In this document: positions 6,538-15,286 of the stretch, in pieces | Layout: every line of letters begins with the position of its first letter | Numbering within the stretch: the stretch's first letter is position 1 | Source of the DNA: Pandoraea commovens | GTDB lineage: Bacteria; Pseudomonadota; Gammaproteobacteria; Burkholderiales; Burkholderiaceae | NCBI RefSeq assembly: GCF_902459615.1 | Contig: NZ_CABPSA010000004.1 | Location: 1 to 64,000 of the forward strand | Direction: 5' to 3' | Length of the DNA: 64,000 nt | The notes under the pieces: model-generated | Seen by the model: the letters and a program-made list of their open reading frames with translations, nothing else | Told to the model about the DNA's origin: nothing | The model's database searches: none | Program-made: the position numbers and the translations under genes

Positions 6538-6917
6538 ACATGTGCGTGAACACGCCGCCCACCGGCGACGACCAGAGCATCGAGCAGGAAATCCAAGCCA
6601 AGGGCAAGACGGCACCGCGCGTCACGCCGCAAGACATCGAGGCGAATATCGCCAGCGAACATTATTTCCGTGGATCGGACGGCGTGTACGCGGCGGAAGG
6701 GGTGCTCTTCAATTTCGGCCATCCGATTCCGCTGCTGACCTTCTGTGTGCTGGTGCTGCGCAACGGCTTCACCGTCACCGGCGAGTCGGCCTGCGCCAGC
6801 CCGGAGAACTTCGACGCCGAGATCGGCCGCAAGATCGCGCGCCAGAACGCCGTCGCCAAGATTTGGCCGCTCATGGGCTACGAGTTGAAATCCCGCCTTA
6901 CCACACAAACCGCCTGA
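6534..6917 (+). CDS. Gp49-family phage protein
   Basis: 127 aa. The run RVTPQDIEANIASEHYFRG...PLLTFCVLVLRNGFTVTGESACASPENFDAEIGRKIARQNAVAKIWPLMGYELKSRL is the signature of the phage Gp49/gp66 family, a short conserved protein of unknown function found in many tailed phages. ATGA overlap with the upstream gene. Confidence 0.8.
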   Translation: MNMCVNTPPTGDDQSIEQEIQAKGKTAPRVTPQDIEANIASEHYFRGSDGVYAAEGVLFNFGHPIPLLTFCVLVLRNGFTVTGESACASPENFDAEIGRKIARQNAVAKIWPLMGYELKSRLTTQTA

Positions 6918-6923
6918 AGTTTA

Positions 6924-6959
6924 GGAACCCAAGCTGCACATTTCTGCAATTTGGGTTCC
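6924..6959. promoter_or_regulatory. Inverted repeat between Gp49 gene and next gene
   Basis: Perfect 9-bp arms GGAACCCAA (6924-6932) and TTGGGTTCC (6951-6959) with an 18-nt loop, no T tract. It ends 16 bp before the next start. It could be an mRNA processing hairpin or protein-binding site; it is not a standard terminator. Confidence 0.6.
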
Positions 6960-6975
6960 ACAACCGGAGATCAGC

Positions 6976-7320
6976 ATGGAAGAACTGAACCAGCAACAGC
7001 CCGGCGCCGAGGTGGCGCAGCCGGGGGAGCCTGTCGGTGCGACGGAACGGGCGTCGTCCGAGACGACCGCCACGGCATCGAGCGGTGCGGATGCGCAGCC
7101 GGACGCCGATGGGCAAGCGCCTGCATCGAACGCCTCCAGCGACGAATCGCCGACGGACAGCGGCGGGGACTCCAAGCCTGACGCCCTGGCAGTAGCGCGC
7201 GGCACCGTATCCGTTGGCGACATCTTCTCTGTCGTGGTGCGCGAAAGCCATGTGACGGTCATCGGCCGCGATGCCTACGTGATCATCAAGGACAACGAGA
7301 CCATCCCCAATGTCTCCTGA
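6976..7320 (+). CDS. Hypothetical phage protein with disordered N-terminus
   Basis: 114 aa. Residues 1-70 are Gln/Ala/Ser/Asp-rich and probably unstructured. Residues 75-114 (ARGTVSVGDIFSVVVRESHVTVIGRDAYVIIKDNE) form a compact beta-rich tail. GGAGAT ribosome site. Unknown function. Confidence 0.55.
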   Translation: MEELNQQQPGAEVAQPGEPVGATERASSETTATASSGADAQPDADGQAPASNASSDESPTDSGGDSKPDALAVARGTVSVGDIFSVVVRESHVTVIGRDAYVIIKDNETIPNVS

Positions 7321-7483
7321 AATCTACTTCGACCCAGCCCTAAACCTGATCACGGCCGACCCGAAGCCGGGCAGCAACGCGCGCGTGATCACGAAGGCAG
7401 AGGTGCCGGACCTCGTGCGTGCCGGAGCGGAGGTCGACAAGTCTGCCCGCGACGTCAGCAAACGCCTGCCGTCGGGGAAGTGA
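7310..7483 (+). CDS. Small hypothetical phage protein
   Basis: 57 aa (MSPEIYFDPALNLITADPKPG...). It overlaps the preceding stop by 11 bp. The sequence ADPKPGSNARVITKAEVPDLVRAGAEVDKSARDVSKRL ends in an amphipathic helix. Coding sense is supported by the tight overlap and by the next gene starting 5 bp downstream. Confidence 0.55.
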   Translation: MSPEIYFDPALNLITADPKPGSNARVITKAEVPDLVRAGAEVDKSARDVSKRLPSGK

Positions 7484-7487
7484 ACGC

Positions 7488-7745
7488 ATGCCCAACGCCA
7501 TCCCGCTCGATGTCCGCGTCGACTGGTTCCGTGTGCTCACGGACCTCTGCCGGGATGGCGGCTCGCTTTACCAGTTGGCGCGCGATACGTCGATACCGCG
7601 TTCGTCGCTCCAATCGTACAAGGCAGGCAGCGAGCCGACGCATGCGGTGGGGATGTGCCTGCTCGCGCACTGGTCGGCGAAGGTCGGACGGCCGGGCGCT
7701 GATGCGCCGCTCGTCACGCGGTATCAACCCATCAACGTTAGATAG
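7488..7745 (+). CDS. Small phage HTH protein
   Basis: 85 aa. DWFRVLTDLCRDGGSLYQLARDTSIPRSSLQSYKAGSEPTHAVGMCLLAHWS is a compact HTH of the Cro/C1 or transposase-like type. A GGGGAAGTGA ribosome site precedes the ATG. It may be a late-gene regulator, given its place near the end of the early operon. Confidence 0.6.
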   Translation: MPNAIPLDVRVDWFRVLTDLCRDGGSLYQLARDTSIPRSSLQSYKAGSEPTHAVGMCLLAHWSAKVGRPGADAPLVTRYQPINVR

Positions 7746-7755
7746 GAGAAGTTCC

Positions 7756-8010
7756 GTGGAAAGCGATTGGCAGGAAGGAAAGCCGCCTTTTATGCTGGAA
7801 TGCGAAGTGTGGGCGCGCAGCAATGTGCGGCGTGGCGTACTAGAAGGGCCATATTTCAGATTGTTAGATTGCACGCATCCCCTGCAAAACTCGGTGCTTG
7901 ATTCCGATCTGATCGAGCAATGGCGGTTCCGCGAGAAACCATATATCAATCCGCCGATCCATATCGATCATGTCTACGAAATACGATTTCAGTTCATCTT
8001 CCCGTTCTAA
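7756..8010 (+). CDS. Hypothetical phage protein
   Basis: 84 aa from a GTG with an AGGAGAA ribosome site. The upstream frame is open but non-coding in character. Aromatic-rich and beta-like (EVWARSNVRRGVLEGPYFRLLDC...EIRFQFIFPF). Last gene before the early terminator; lower GC than its neighbours. Not recognised. Confidence 0.55.
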   Translation: MESDWQEGKPPFMLECEVWARSNVRRGVLEGPYFRLLDCTHPLQNSVLDSDLIEQWRFREKPYINPPIHIDHVYEIRFQFIFPF

Positions 8011-8030
8011 CCCGCCTCGGCGGGTTTTTT
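8011..8030 (+). terminator. Intrinsic terminator of the early rightward operon
   Basis: CCCGCC-tc-GGCGGG hairpin followed by six T, directly after the stop at 8010. It separates early and late transcription. The next 95 bp hold a second small inverted repeat (AGACGA-N4-TCGTCT, 8063-8078) before terS, and perhaps the late promoter, which I cannot identify. Confidence 0.9.
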
Positions 8031-8125
8031 GTTGCCCGCAATTTCCCCTCACCCAGTGATTTAGACGAAATCTCGTCTGGCTGTCCGCCAAATAATCACC
8101 GCAGGTTATAAACAGCGGGGCGGAA

Positions 8126-8542
8126 ATGCCGAGAGGTGCGAAGTCAACATATCGACCGGAGTACGTGGAGCAAGCGCGCAAGCTGTGCCTGCTCGGCGCT
8201 ACCGACGATGTGATCGCGCGATTCTTCGACGTGACCGACCGCACGCTGCGCAACTGGAAGCAGAGACAGCCCGAGTTCGCCGAAGCCCTGAAGCTCGGCA
8301 AGCTATCGGCCGACACGGAGGTCGTCAGCGCGCTCTACGAAAAGGCCAAGGGCGGCGACGTGACGGCCTGCATCTACTGGCTCAAGAACCGCCAGCCTGA
8401 GCAATGGCGCGACCGCGTGGCGCATGAGGTGACGGGCGCGGCCGGTGGCCCGATCAAACACGAGACCACTCTCGACGTCACGAAGCTCACTGATGACCAG
8501 CTCCGCGCGCTGGCGTCCATCGCTGTGAAGGGCGGTGAATGA
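8126..8542 (+). CDS. Terminase small subunit
   Basis: 138 aa. The N-terminus (RPEYVEQARKLCLLGATDDVIARFFDVTDRTLRNWKQRQPEFAEALKLGKLSADTEVVSALYEKAKGG) is the classical TerS HTH that recognises the packaging site. DVTACIYWLKNRQPEQWRDR is a conserved follow-on in this family. It starts the late operon and overlaps TerL by 4 bp. It selects phage DNA and feeds it to TerL. Confidence 0.9.
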   Translation: MPRGAKSTYRPEYVEQARKLCLLGATDDVIARFFDVTDRTLRNWKQRQPEFAEALKLGKLSADTEVVSALYEKAKGGDVTACIYWLKNRQPEQWRDRVAHEVTGAAGGPIKHETTLDVTKLTDDQLRALASIAVKGGE

Positions 8543-10134
8543 TGGGCGCGCGCGAATTCTCAATCCAAGACGTGCTGAACGCTCGCGCAGAACTCGCGCA
8601 CCGCAGCCTGCCCGACTTCGCATGCATGGTCGACATCCCGACTGTGCCGCTTACCGATTCCGACGACGAAGACCAGTTCACGATGATGCGCCTCGGCAAG
8701 TTGGCCGCGCATCACGAACTCGTTTGCCGCGCGCTTCAGGACGTCGAAGCCGGGATCATCCCCAACTTGATGGTGCTGATGCCGCCGGGCAGCGCAAAGA
8801 GCACGTATGTCGATGTCGTGTTCGTGCCGTGGTTCATGGCCCGCGCGCCGCGTCGCAACGTCATCCTCGCGAGCTACGCCAGCGACATCGCGGCCAAGCA
8901 GGGGCGCCGTGCGCGCCAGCTCATCAAATCCCCGTCGTTCGGCCGTCTTACGCGCGGCATTGGCCTGTCGGCCGAGAGCCAAGCCGCCGACCAGTGGGCG
9001 CTGACGAACGGTAGCGAGTACATGGCCGGTGGGCTTCTGTCAGGCCTCACGGGCAACCGCGCACACCTCGGCATCATCGACGATCCGATCAAGGGCCGCG
9101 AGCAGGCCGAGTCAGAGACGATCCGCAAAAAGACATGGGACGCATATATCGATGACTTCTGCTCGCGTCTGATCCCGGGCGCGCCGCAGATCATGATGCT
9201 CACGCGCTGGCATCGCGACGACCCGGCGGGCCGTATCCTGCCCGAAGACTGGGACGGCGAGTCTGGCGTCTTCGAGGGCCGCGACGGCCGTACGTGGCAC
9301 GTCATCTGTCTACCTGCCATCGCTGATCGCACCGATGACCCGCTCGGACGCGCGCTCGGCGAGACGCTGTGGCCCGAATGGTTCAGCCTCGACCACTGGA
9401 AGCCTTTCCAGAAGAACCGCCGCACCTGGTACAGCCTGTATCAGCAGAAGCCGTCGCCCGACGAGGGCACCTATTTTCAGCGCGTCTGGTTCCGCCGGTA
9501 TCGCCCGGGCAGCGAGCCGTCGCACCTCAACAAGTACATGACCAGCGACCACGCGCCAGCCGGTGGCGATGGCAATGACTACGCATGCGTGCGCGTCTGG
9601 GGTGTGGCCGCAAACAACGACGTCTACCTGCTCGACGGCTTTCGTGAACATCTGACGATGGACAAGCTCGCCGAGCGCGTAGTCGGGAAGCGCGAGCGGG
9701 GTCTGGTGGGCTTGATTGCCAAACACCGCCCGCTCGCGTGGTTCCCTGAAGACGACAACAACTGGAAGGCGTCTGCCGGGTTCATCACGCAGCAGATGCG
9801 CGCCGAGCGCCAGTTCGTGCGCGTCGAGCCGATCACCCCTCACGGCAGCAACAAGCAGGTCAAGGCACAGGCGTTTCAGGGCATGGCCTCGTCGGGCTGC
9901 GTCTGGATCCCCGAAGGGCCGGAGGGCGACGAAATCATCGAGCAGTACGTCCAGTTCCCGACCGGCAAGCACGACGACGAGGTCGACGCGGGAAGCCTTA
10001 TGGGGCGCGCTCTCGCCGAGGCGCACCCGGCAGTCGTGCCGGTCAAGGAGCAGCGCCCAATCGAAAAAGATCGCTGGGAACGTGCATTCAGCCGGAATGA
10101 AGGCGACGGGGAGGAATCGTGGAAAGTGGCGTGA
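8539..10134 (+). CDS. Terminase large subunit
   Basis: 531 aa packaging motor with nuclease. Walker A is MPPGSAKST (81-89) and Walker B LGIIDD (177-182); LTRWHRDDPAGRI follows as the ATPase coupling region. The C-terminal RNase H-like nuclease begins near residue 335 with TSDHA, and acidic residues recur in FPEDDNN and KHDDEVDAGS. The start may be either of two adjacent ATGs. It overlaps TerS and the portal gene. Length is normal for headful or cos enzymes of this class. Confidence 0.93.
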   Translation: MMGAREFSIQDVLNARAELAHRSLPDFACMVDIPTVPLTDSDDEDQFTMMRLGKLAAHHELVCRALQDVEAGIIPNLMVLMPPGSAKSTYVDVVFVPWFMARAPRRNVILASYASDIAAKQGRRARQLIKSPSFGRLTRGIGLSAESQAADQWALTNGSEYMAGGLLSGLTGNRAHLGIIDDPIKGREQAESETIRKKTWDAYIDDFCSRLIPGAPQIMMLTRWHRDDPAGRILPEDWDGESGVFEGRDGRTWHVICLPAIADRTDDPLGRALGETLWPEWFSLDHWKPFQKNRRTWYSLYQQKPSPDEGTYFQRVWFRRYRPGSEPSHLNKYMTSDHAPAGGDGNDYACVRVWGVAANNDVYLLDGFREHLTMDKLAERVVGKRERGLVGLIAKHRPLAWFPEDDNNWKASAGFITQQMRAERQFVRVEPITPHGSNKQVKAQAFQGMASSGCVWIPEGPEGDEIIEQYVQFPTGKHDDEVDAGSLMGRALAEAHPAVVPVKEQRPIEKDRWERAFSRNEGDGEESWKVA

Positions 10135-12125
10135 TGCAGGGCCAACCCGTGGCGGTAGTGCAGGTCGACGTGATCGAGCCGCCATCGCTATCGACGCTGT
10201 GCCGCTGGTTCGAGGATTCGGAACAGGCCACAGATACCGCTCGTCGTCTCGCCGAGCGCGACCGCGATTACTACGACGCGAAGCAGTGGACGAAGTCAGA
10301 ACTCGACATCCTTGCCAAGCGTGGTCAGCCTGCGCTCACGATCAACTATATCAAACGCAAGGTCGAGTACTACCGTGGCTTCGAGCGCCGTCTGCGCAGC
10401 GATCCGAAGGCATTCCCGCGCACGCCGCATGAAGAGCAGATGGCGGAAGCCGCCACTGATTCGCTTCGCTATGTCGCCGACCGAAACAAATTCGATGTGA
10501 CGCGCTCCGACGTCTTCGAAGACATGATGATCGAGGGTACCGGTGGTGTTGACGTGATCGTCAAGCCGAATCGTGACGGCTATGACGTCGATATTACGCG
10601 CGTGCCGTGGGATCGTATTTTCTACGATCCATATAGCCGCAATAAGGATTTCAGCGACGCGCGCTATAAGGGCATCGTCATCTGGGAAGACCGCGAGGCT
10701 GCGCTCGAAGCATATCCGGATCGAGCTGACGCCATCGAGAACACGTTTAGCAGCGTGTCGATGACGGACACCTACGACGACCGCCCGAAGTTCAATGTGT
10801 GGTCCGACAACCGCAGAACGCGCGTTCGCATTGTGCAGATGCATTGGTTGCAGGAAGGCATCTGGATGATGGCGACCTTCACTAAGGGCGGTTTCCTCGA
10901 CGATCCGATGCCGTCGCCGTACATCGACCGTGACGGTAATCCCGCTTCATCGCTCATCCTGCGGTCTGCCTACGTCGATCGTGACAACAATCGATACGGC
11001 CATGTGCGCGATCAGATCTCCTTACAAGACGAGATCAACAAGCGTCGCAGCAAGGCGTTGCACCTGATCAGCATGCGCCAGACGTACGGAAATCGTCAGG
11101 CCATCGTCGATCAGGACAAGGCGAAGCGCGAACTGGCAAAGCCTGACGGTCACCTCGTGGTGGAGGCGGGCGGCAAGTTTGGTGAGGACTTCGGCATTTT
11201 GCCCACTGGCGATATGGCGCAGTCGCAAATGGAATTGCTCCACCACGCGACCAGCGAAATGCAGGCGAGCGGCCCGAATGCTGCTATGGCCGGGAAGGAT
11301 CCGCGTATCCAGTCGGGCCGGGCCATCCAGGCACAGCAGGCAGGCGGCGCGATCGAGGTTGAACCACTGATCGACGACCTGCGCCAGTGGACCCAGCAGG
11401 TTATGGAGGCGTGCTGGCTGCGCGTGCGCCAGTTCTGGACTGGCCCAATGTGGGTACGCGTCACGGACGACGAGCGCAACCTGAAGTGGGTCGGCCTGAA
11501 TCAGCCCGTGACGCTCGCCGACGAACTCTCGGCCATGCCTCCGGAGCAGGCACAGCAGATCGCGCAGCAATACCAGTTGCAGCCCGGCGATCCGCGTCTC
11601 GATCAGGTCGTGCGCCGCGACAACGAAATCTCCGGTCTCGACGTCGACATCATCATCGAGGAAGGCCCTGACGTCGCGAACATCCAGGCGGAGCAATTCC
11701 AGATCCTTGCACAAATCGCCCCGGCGCTCGCCCAAACCGGCGACCCGATCCCGACCGATGTCCTCATTCGTGCATCGAGCCTACGCAACAAGGACGCGTT
11801 GCTCGACCAGATGGGCAAGGCTCGCGAGCAGCGCGCGCAAGCCCAGCAGGGCGCACAGCAGATCGGACAGGCCAAGGCCGAGGCCGACATTAACAAGACG
11901 AATTCCGACGCCCTGAAGTCGCGTGCGCAGGCCGCCGAAGCAATGTCGAACGCACAGCGCGGGCCGGATGCTCCGCAGGCCCCGCAGCAACCGTCGACTC
12001 TCGACGAAATGAAAAAAGCCGCAGAGATCCGACGGATTGATGCGCAGACCGCAAATCTTCAGGTCGATTCGATCAAGAACATCGCCGAGGCACAGCGTCC
12101 GGCGCAGGTAACCGATTTTGCATAA
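10119..12125 (+). CDS. Portal protein (P22 gp1-like)
   Basis: 668 aa, the size of P22-type portals. Recognisable segments are the early YYDAKQWTKSELDILAKRGQPALTINYIKRKVEYYRGFERR, the region VPWDRIFYDPYSRNKDFSDARYKGI, and the Gln/Ala-rich C-terminal helix (barrel, about 560-640). The dodecamer forms the DNA channel at one head vertex. The GTG at 10119 follows GGGGAGG; an in-frame ATG at 10134 overlapping the TerL stop is the alternative start. Confidence 0.9.
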   Translation: MESGVMQGQPVAVVQVDVIEPPSLSTLCRWFEDSEQATDTARRLAERDRDYYDAKQWTKSELDILAKRGQPALTINYIKRKVEYYRGFERRLRSDPKAFPRTPHEEQMAEAATDSLRYVADRNKFDVTRSDVFEDMMIEGTGGVDVIVKPNRDGYDVDITRVPWDRIFYDPYSRNKDFSDARYKGIVIWEDREAALEAYPDRADAIENTFSSVSMTDTYDDRPKFNVWSDNRRTRVRIVQMHWLQEGIWMMATFTKGGFLDDPMPSPYIDRDGNPASSLILRSAYVDRDNNRYGHVRDQISLQDEINKRRSKALHLISMRQTYGNRQAIVDQDKAKRELAKPDGHLVVEAGGKFGEDFGILPTGDMAQSQMELLHHATSEMQASGPNAAMAGKDPRIQSGRAIQAQQAGGAIEVEPLIDDLRQWTQQVMEACWLRVRQFWTGPMWVRVTDDERNLKWVGLNQPVTLADELSAMPPEQAQQIAQQYQLQPGDPRLDQVVRRDNEISGLDVDIIIEEGPDVANIQAEQFQILAQIAPALAQTGDPIPTDVLIRASSLRNKDALLDQMGKAREQRAQAQQGAQQIGQAKAEADINKTNSDALKSRAQAAEAMSNAQRGPDAPQAPQQPSTLDEMKKAAEIRRIDAQTANLQVDSIKNIAEAQRPAQVTDFA

Positions 12126-12189
12126 CCCGCCGCCGGGGAGTCGGGCGTAGGGCTGCCGCCGGGCCAATTCGGGCGCGTTGGAGAGAGCA

Positions 12190-12999
12190 ATGACGACATC
12201 ACTGGACGACGTTTTGAGTGGAGCAGCACCGCAGGAAGCGAATGACGCCGCGCAGCAGCAGCAAGGCGACACCGCGATGGCGGCGACTGAGCAATCCGCT
12301 ACGGGCGACACGGCCACGCAAACGGAAGCGCAAGCGGCAGCAGCAACGCCGGGCGCGGACGAGAACGCGGACGCGAGTACGACGCCGGTACAACAAACGG
12401 GTTCGATGGTGCCGCTGAAAGCTCTTGAGGAAGAACGCAAGGGACGACAGGACTGGAAGGAGAAGGCGATTCGGGCAGAGGCTGCCCTTGAGGCTTTGCG
12501 CACGCAGCAGCCGCAAACGCAAGCCGCACAGGCACAGCCGCAGACTGTTGATATGGATCTCGGCACCACGCTCTTTAATGAGCGCCTGAACGTTTCGGAG
12601 ATGTTGTTGCGCAGCAAGCACGACGACGTCGACGACATGGTCGAGGTGTTCAAAGGTGCGGTGGCAAAGAATCCCGCTCTCGGTGCCGAACTCACCCGGC
12701 AGGCCAACCCGTACGGCTGGATGTACGAGCAGGCCAAGCGCATCAAGGCGATGGAAGAGATCGGAAGCGACCCGGAGGCATACCGCCAAAAGGTGCGTGA
12801 CGAACTCATGGCCCAGATGCAAGCCGACCAGCAGGCGCAAGCGGCGAGCACCACGGCTGCAGCCGCGCCCGCAACGCCCGTCACTCCGCCGCCCGTCATC
12901 CCGAAAACTCTCGCGACCGCTCGATCCGCTGCGCCGCGCACCGCGCCCGCATGGACTGGCCCGACGTCGCTGTCCGACATTCTCAATTCGAAGAGGTAA
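12190..12999 (+). CDS. Scaffolding protein
   Basis: 269 aa, acidic and Gln/Ala-rich with no hydrophobic core until about residue 115 (DMDLGTTLFNERLNVSEMLLRSKHDDVDDMVEVFKGAVAKNPALGAELTRQANPYGWMYEQAKR). A Pro/Ala linker and a short C-terminal helix (PTSLSDILNSKR) probably bind the capsid. It sits between portal and capsid and precedes capsid by 6 bp, the standard place for scaffold. GGAGAG ribosome site. Expected to leave the procapsid during maturation. Confidence 0.8.
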   Translation: MTTSLDDVLSGAAPQEANDAAQQQQGDTAMAATEQSATGDTATQTEAQAAAATPGADENADASTTPVQQTGSMVPLKALEEERKGRQDWKEKAIRAEAALEALRTQQPQTQAAQAQPQTVDMDLGTTLFNERLNVSEMLLRSKHDDVDDMVEVFKGAVAKNPALGAELTRQANPYGWMYEQAKRIKAMEEIGSDPEAYRQKVRDELMAQMQADQQAQAASTTAAAAPATPVTPPPVIPKTLATARSAAPRTAPAWTGPTSLSDILNSKR

Positions 13000-13005
13000 C
13001 GGAAA

Positions 13006-14100
13006 ATGGCTGAAACTACCGCCCGCGCGGGTTTGACCCCGCAACAATGGGACGATCAGTTCTTCATGGAGTACGTGCGCGATAACCGCTTCAAGCGGTA
13101 CATGGGCACGGATGAGAACTCGATCATCCAGCTCAAAGACGACCTGACCCGCAAGCCTGGCGACCGCGTCACCTTCGCCAATGTCCGCAAGCTCAAGGGG
13201 CAAGGCGTCACCGGCAACCAAGTTCTGGAAGGCAACGAAGAAGAGCTGGATTCTCGCTCGATGGCCGTGACGGTCAACCCGCTTCGTAATGCCGTGATCG
13301 TCACCGATTGGGACGAACAGAAGTCTGCGATCGACCTGCGCAACGCCGGAAAGATGGCGTTGAAGCTTTGGGCCATGGAGAAGCTGCGCGACGCCACCAT
13401 CGCCGCGCTGTATTCGATCAACGGCGTTCCCTATGGCTTGGCCTCCGAAGCGCAGAAAGATGCATGGCTGGCCGATAACGCTGATCGCGTGCTGTTTGGC
13501 TCGTCGGTGTCGAACAACACGGGCAACGACCATTCGGCGTCGCTCGCGAACATCGACAACACGGCCGACAAGCTCAGCACCGCCATGATCAGCCTCGCGA
13601 AGCGACGCGCTCAGCTTGCCTCCCCGGCGATCAAGCCGATTCGCTTGAACGAGGACGAGGAATGGTTCGTGTTTTTCGCCAACTCGCTCGCGTTCCGCGA
13701 CCTGGGCCAAGACCCAGCAATGGTTCAGGCGAACCGTGATGCGCGTGCTCGCGAAGGCAACTCGATGAACAGCAATCCGCTGTTCACCGGCGGCTCGCTC
13801 GTTTGGGACGGCGTGATCATCCGAGAAATTCCGGAGATCGGTTATCTGCCGGGCGTGGGTGCTGGCGGCATTCAGGTCGGCGCCAACTTCCTCGTTGGTG
13901 CTCAGGCTGTCGGCGTGGCATGGGCTCAGCGCACGAAGTCGACGACCGATGTGCGCGATTACGGCTACCGCACTGGCGTCGGCGTTCAGGAGATTCGCGG
14001 CGTCGAGAAACTGTTGTTCGGCAAGGGCGCCGACGACACGGCAAACCTCGTGCAGCACGGCGTGCATACGGTGTACGCGGCCGCCGTGGCCGACGCGTAA
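13006..14100 (+). CDS. Major capsid protein (N4-gp56 family)
   Basis: 364 aa. The N-terminus (LTPQQWDDQFFMEYVRDNRFKRYMGTDENSIIQLKDDLTRKPGDRVTFANVRKLKGQGVTG) and the later NEDEEWFVFFANSLAFRDL and GGSLVWDGVIIREIPEI segments are characteristic of N4-gp56/DUF4043 capsid proteins, which have the HK97 fold. Pairing this capsid with a P22-like portal and gp10-like plug protein is typical of podophages infecting Burkholderiaceae. Confidence 0.88.
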   Translation: MAETTARAGLTPQQWDDQFFMEYVRDNRFKRYMGTDENSIIQLKDDLTRKPGDRVTFANVRKLKGQGVTGNQVLEGNEEELDSRSMAVTVNPLRNAVIVTDWDEQKSAIDLRNAGKMALKLWAMEKLRDATIAALYSINGVPYGLASEAQKDAWLADNADRVLFGSSVSNNTGNDHSASLANIDNTADKLSTAMISLAKRRAQLASPAIKPIRLNEDEEWFVFFANSLAFRDLGQDPAMVQANRDARAREGNSMNSNPLFTGGSLVWDGVIIREIPEIGYLPGVGAGGIQVGANFLVGAQAVGVAWAQRTKSTTDVRDYGYRTGVGVQEIRGVEKLLFGKGADDTANLVQHGVHTVYAAAVADA

Positions 14101-14106
14101 TCACCT

Positions 14107-14142
14107 GGGATGGCGGGCCTCGCGGCTCGCCTCCTGCATCCC
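14107..14142 (+). promoter_or_regulatory. Intergenic hairpin after capsid gene
   Basis: GGGATG (14107-14112) pairs with CATCCC (14137-14142), with an inner GC-rich imperfect stem. It has no T run. It could act as a weak terminator or mRNA-stabilising element that sets the capsid to downstream ratio. Confidence 0.55.
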
Positions 14143-14162
14143 ATACCTGAGAGGAACCTGAA

Positions 14163-14597
14163 ATGACGACTTTCACCGCAACCAACACCGGCACGGCAAA
14201 CGCAGTGCCCGGCGTCGGCGACGGCCACGGCCTGAAGGCTGTAGTCGGCGTCTTCACGCTGGCCGCTGCACTGGCGCTCAATGACGTGATTCAAAGTCCG
14301 CTGGTGCCGAAGGGCGCCACGATTCTCGACGTCATCGTCGCTGTGACGGATCTCGACACCGGCGGTTCGCCAGCCATCACGCTCGACGTGGGGTATGGAG
14401 ACGACCCGGACTACTTCGTCCAAGCATCGACTGTCGGTCAGGCCGGTGGCGTAGCACGCGCCTCGGCTCCCACCGCGAAGCCGCTCACGCTGGCGCAGAA
14501 CGACACCGTCGATGTCACGGTGAAGGCTGCTCCGGCGACCGGCGCCACGTCGGGCACCGTGTCGATCGTGGTGCTGTTCCTGCCGCCGAACGCGTAA
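14163..14597 (+). CDS. Putative capsid decoration or head protein
   Basis: 144 aa, beta-rich, low in charge. A central run GATILDVIVAVTDLDTGGSPAITLDVGYGDDPDYFVQAST and a C-terminal NDTVDVTVKAAPATGATSGTVSIVVLFLPP suggest an Ig-like or jelly-roll fold. Position immediately after the capsid gene, with hairpins on both sides, points to an abundant structural protein. Decoration is inference; no signature is visible. Confidence 0.6.
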   Translation: MTTFTATNTGTANAVPGVGDGHGLKAVVGVFTLAAALALNDVIQSPLVPKGATILDVIVAVTDLDTGGSPAITLDVGYGDDPDYFVQASTVGQAGGVARASAPTAKPLTLAQNDTVDVTVKAAPATGATSGTVSIVVLFLPPNA

Positions 14598-14615
14598 GCC
14601 GTAGACGACGAAACA

Positions 14616-14639
14616 TGGGCGGCGCGGTCTGGCCGCCCA
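14616..14639 (+). promoter_or_regulatory. Intergenic hairpin after the putative decoration gene
   Basis: Perfect 8-bp stem TGGGCGGC (14616-14623) / GCCGCCCA (14632-14639) with an 8-nt loop and no T run. Together with the hairpin at 14107-14142 it brackets one gene. Confidence 0.6.
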
Positions 14640-14653
14640 CATAGGAGAAGAAC

Positions 14654-14938
14654 ATGGCAAAGGTCAAATATCTGGGCGATCCGAGCGGTGAAGAGCATCG
14701 CCATTCGATCGAGCATGCGGGCGTGACTCTGGCGCGAGGTGAATGGTCGGAAGTGCCCGACCACGCTGCCAAGAAACTCGCGAGCAATCCGCACTTTGAG
14801 GTCAAGGGCATCGCAGTGCCGAAGGACGACAAGCAATCTGACCGCGACGCTGTTTATCTCGCCGAGTTGGAAGCGACGGTCACCGCGTTGCAGACGCCGC
14901 CCGCTGACGAGGCGCCCGTGAAGGCGTCGAAGAAGTAA
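14654..14938 (+). CDS. Hypothetical virion-region protein
   Basis: 94 aa with a TAGGAGAAG ribosome site. The sequence AKVKYLGDPSGEEHRHSIEHAGVTLARGEWSEVPDHAAKKLASNPHFEVKG looks like a small domain often found in phage head modules (a DUF7302-like or head-fiber type domain). The C-terminus is Ala/Lys-rich and likely disordered. Role unproven. Confidence 0.6.
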   Translation: MAKVKYLGDPSGEEHRHSIEHAGVTLARGEWSEVPDHAAKKLASNPHFEVKGIAVPKDDKQSDRDAVYLAELEATVTALQTPPADEAPVKASKK

Positions 14939-14950
14939 GCGAGGCAGAAC

Positions 14951-15286
14951 ATGGCAGCGACGATCAACGATCTGGCGACCCGAGTGCTTCAAAAGCTTCG
15001 CGTCCTGAGCGTGGGGCAGACGGCGTATCCGGAGGACATGGAAATCGCGAAACAGAAGATCCGCGCGGCGCATGCGTCGTTCCGCAAGGATGAGCGCGTG
15101 CGCTGGACGATTTCGTCGCTGCCTGAAGCCGCCGAGGAACCTTATGTGCTTCTTGCGGCGTATTTCTGCGCGCCTGAGTTTCGCAAGCAGGCCGACCCGT
15201 CGTGGGTCACGTTCGCCGAGCGCGAAATCAACGCGATCATCCAGACGCCGATGTCGGGCGCGCCCGTGTACACGGAGTATTTCTGA
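14951..15286 (+). CDS. Head-completion adaptor (P22 gp4-like)
   Basis: 111 aa, helical: ATINDLATRVLQKLRVLSVGQTAYPEDMEIAKQKIRAAHASFRKDERVRWTISSLPEAAEEPYVLLAAYFCAPEFR. The pattern of an N-terminal LATRVLQKLRV helix, an acidic PEDM turn and a long second helix resembles gp4-type adaptor proteins that bind the portal after packaging. Position before the gp10-like gene agrees. Shorter than P22 gp4 (166 aa), lacking the C-terminal lysozyme-like part. Confidence 0.6.
   Translation: MAATINDLATRVLQKLRVLSVGQTAYPEDMEIAKQKIRAAHASFRKDERVRWTISSLPEAAEEPYVLLAAYFCAPEFRKQADPSWVTFAEREINAIIQTPMSGAPVYTEYF

Noticed and set aside
12199-14067. 622-codon open frame on the minus strand across scaffold and capsid genes
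   Set aside because: Antiparallel shadow of GC-rich coding DNA. The opposite strand encodes clear scaffold and capsid proteins, and the minus translation is Arg/His-rich without domains or a ribosome site.
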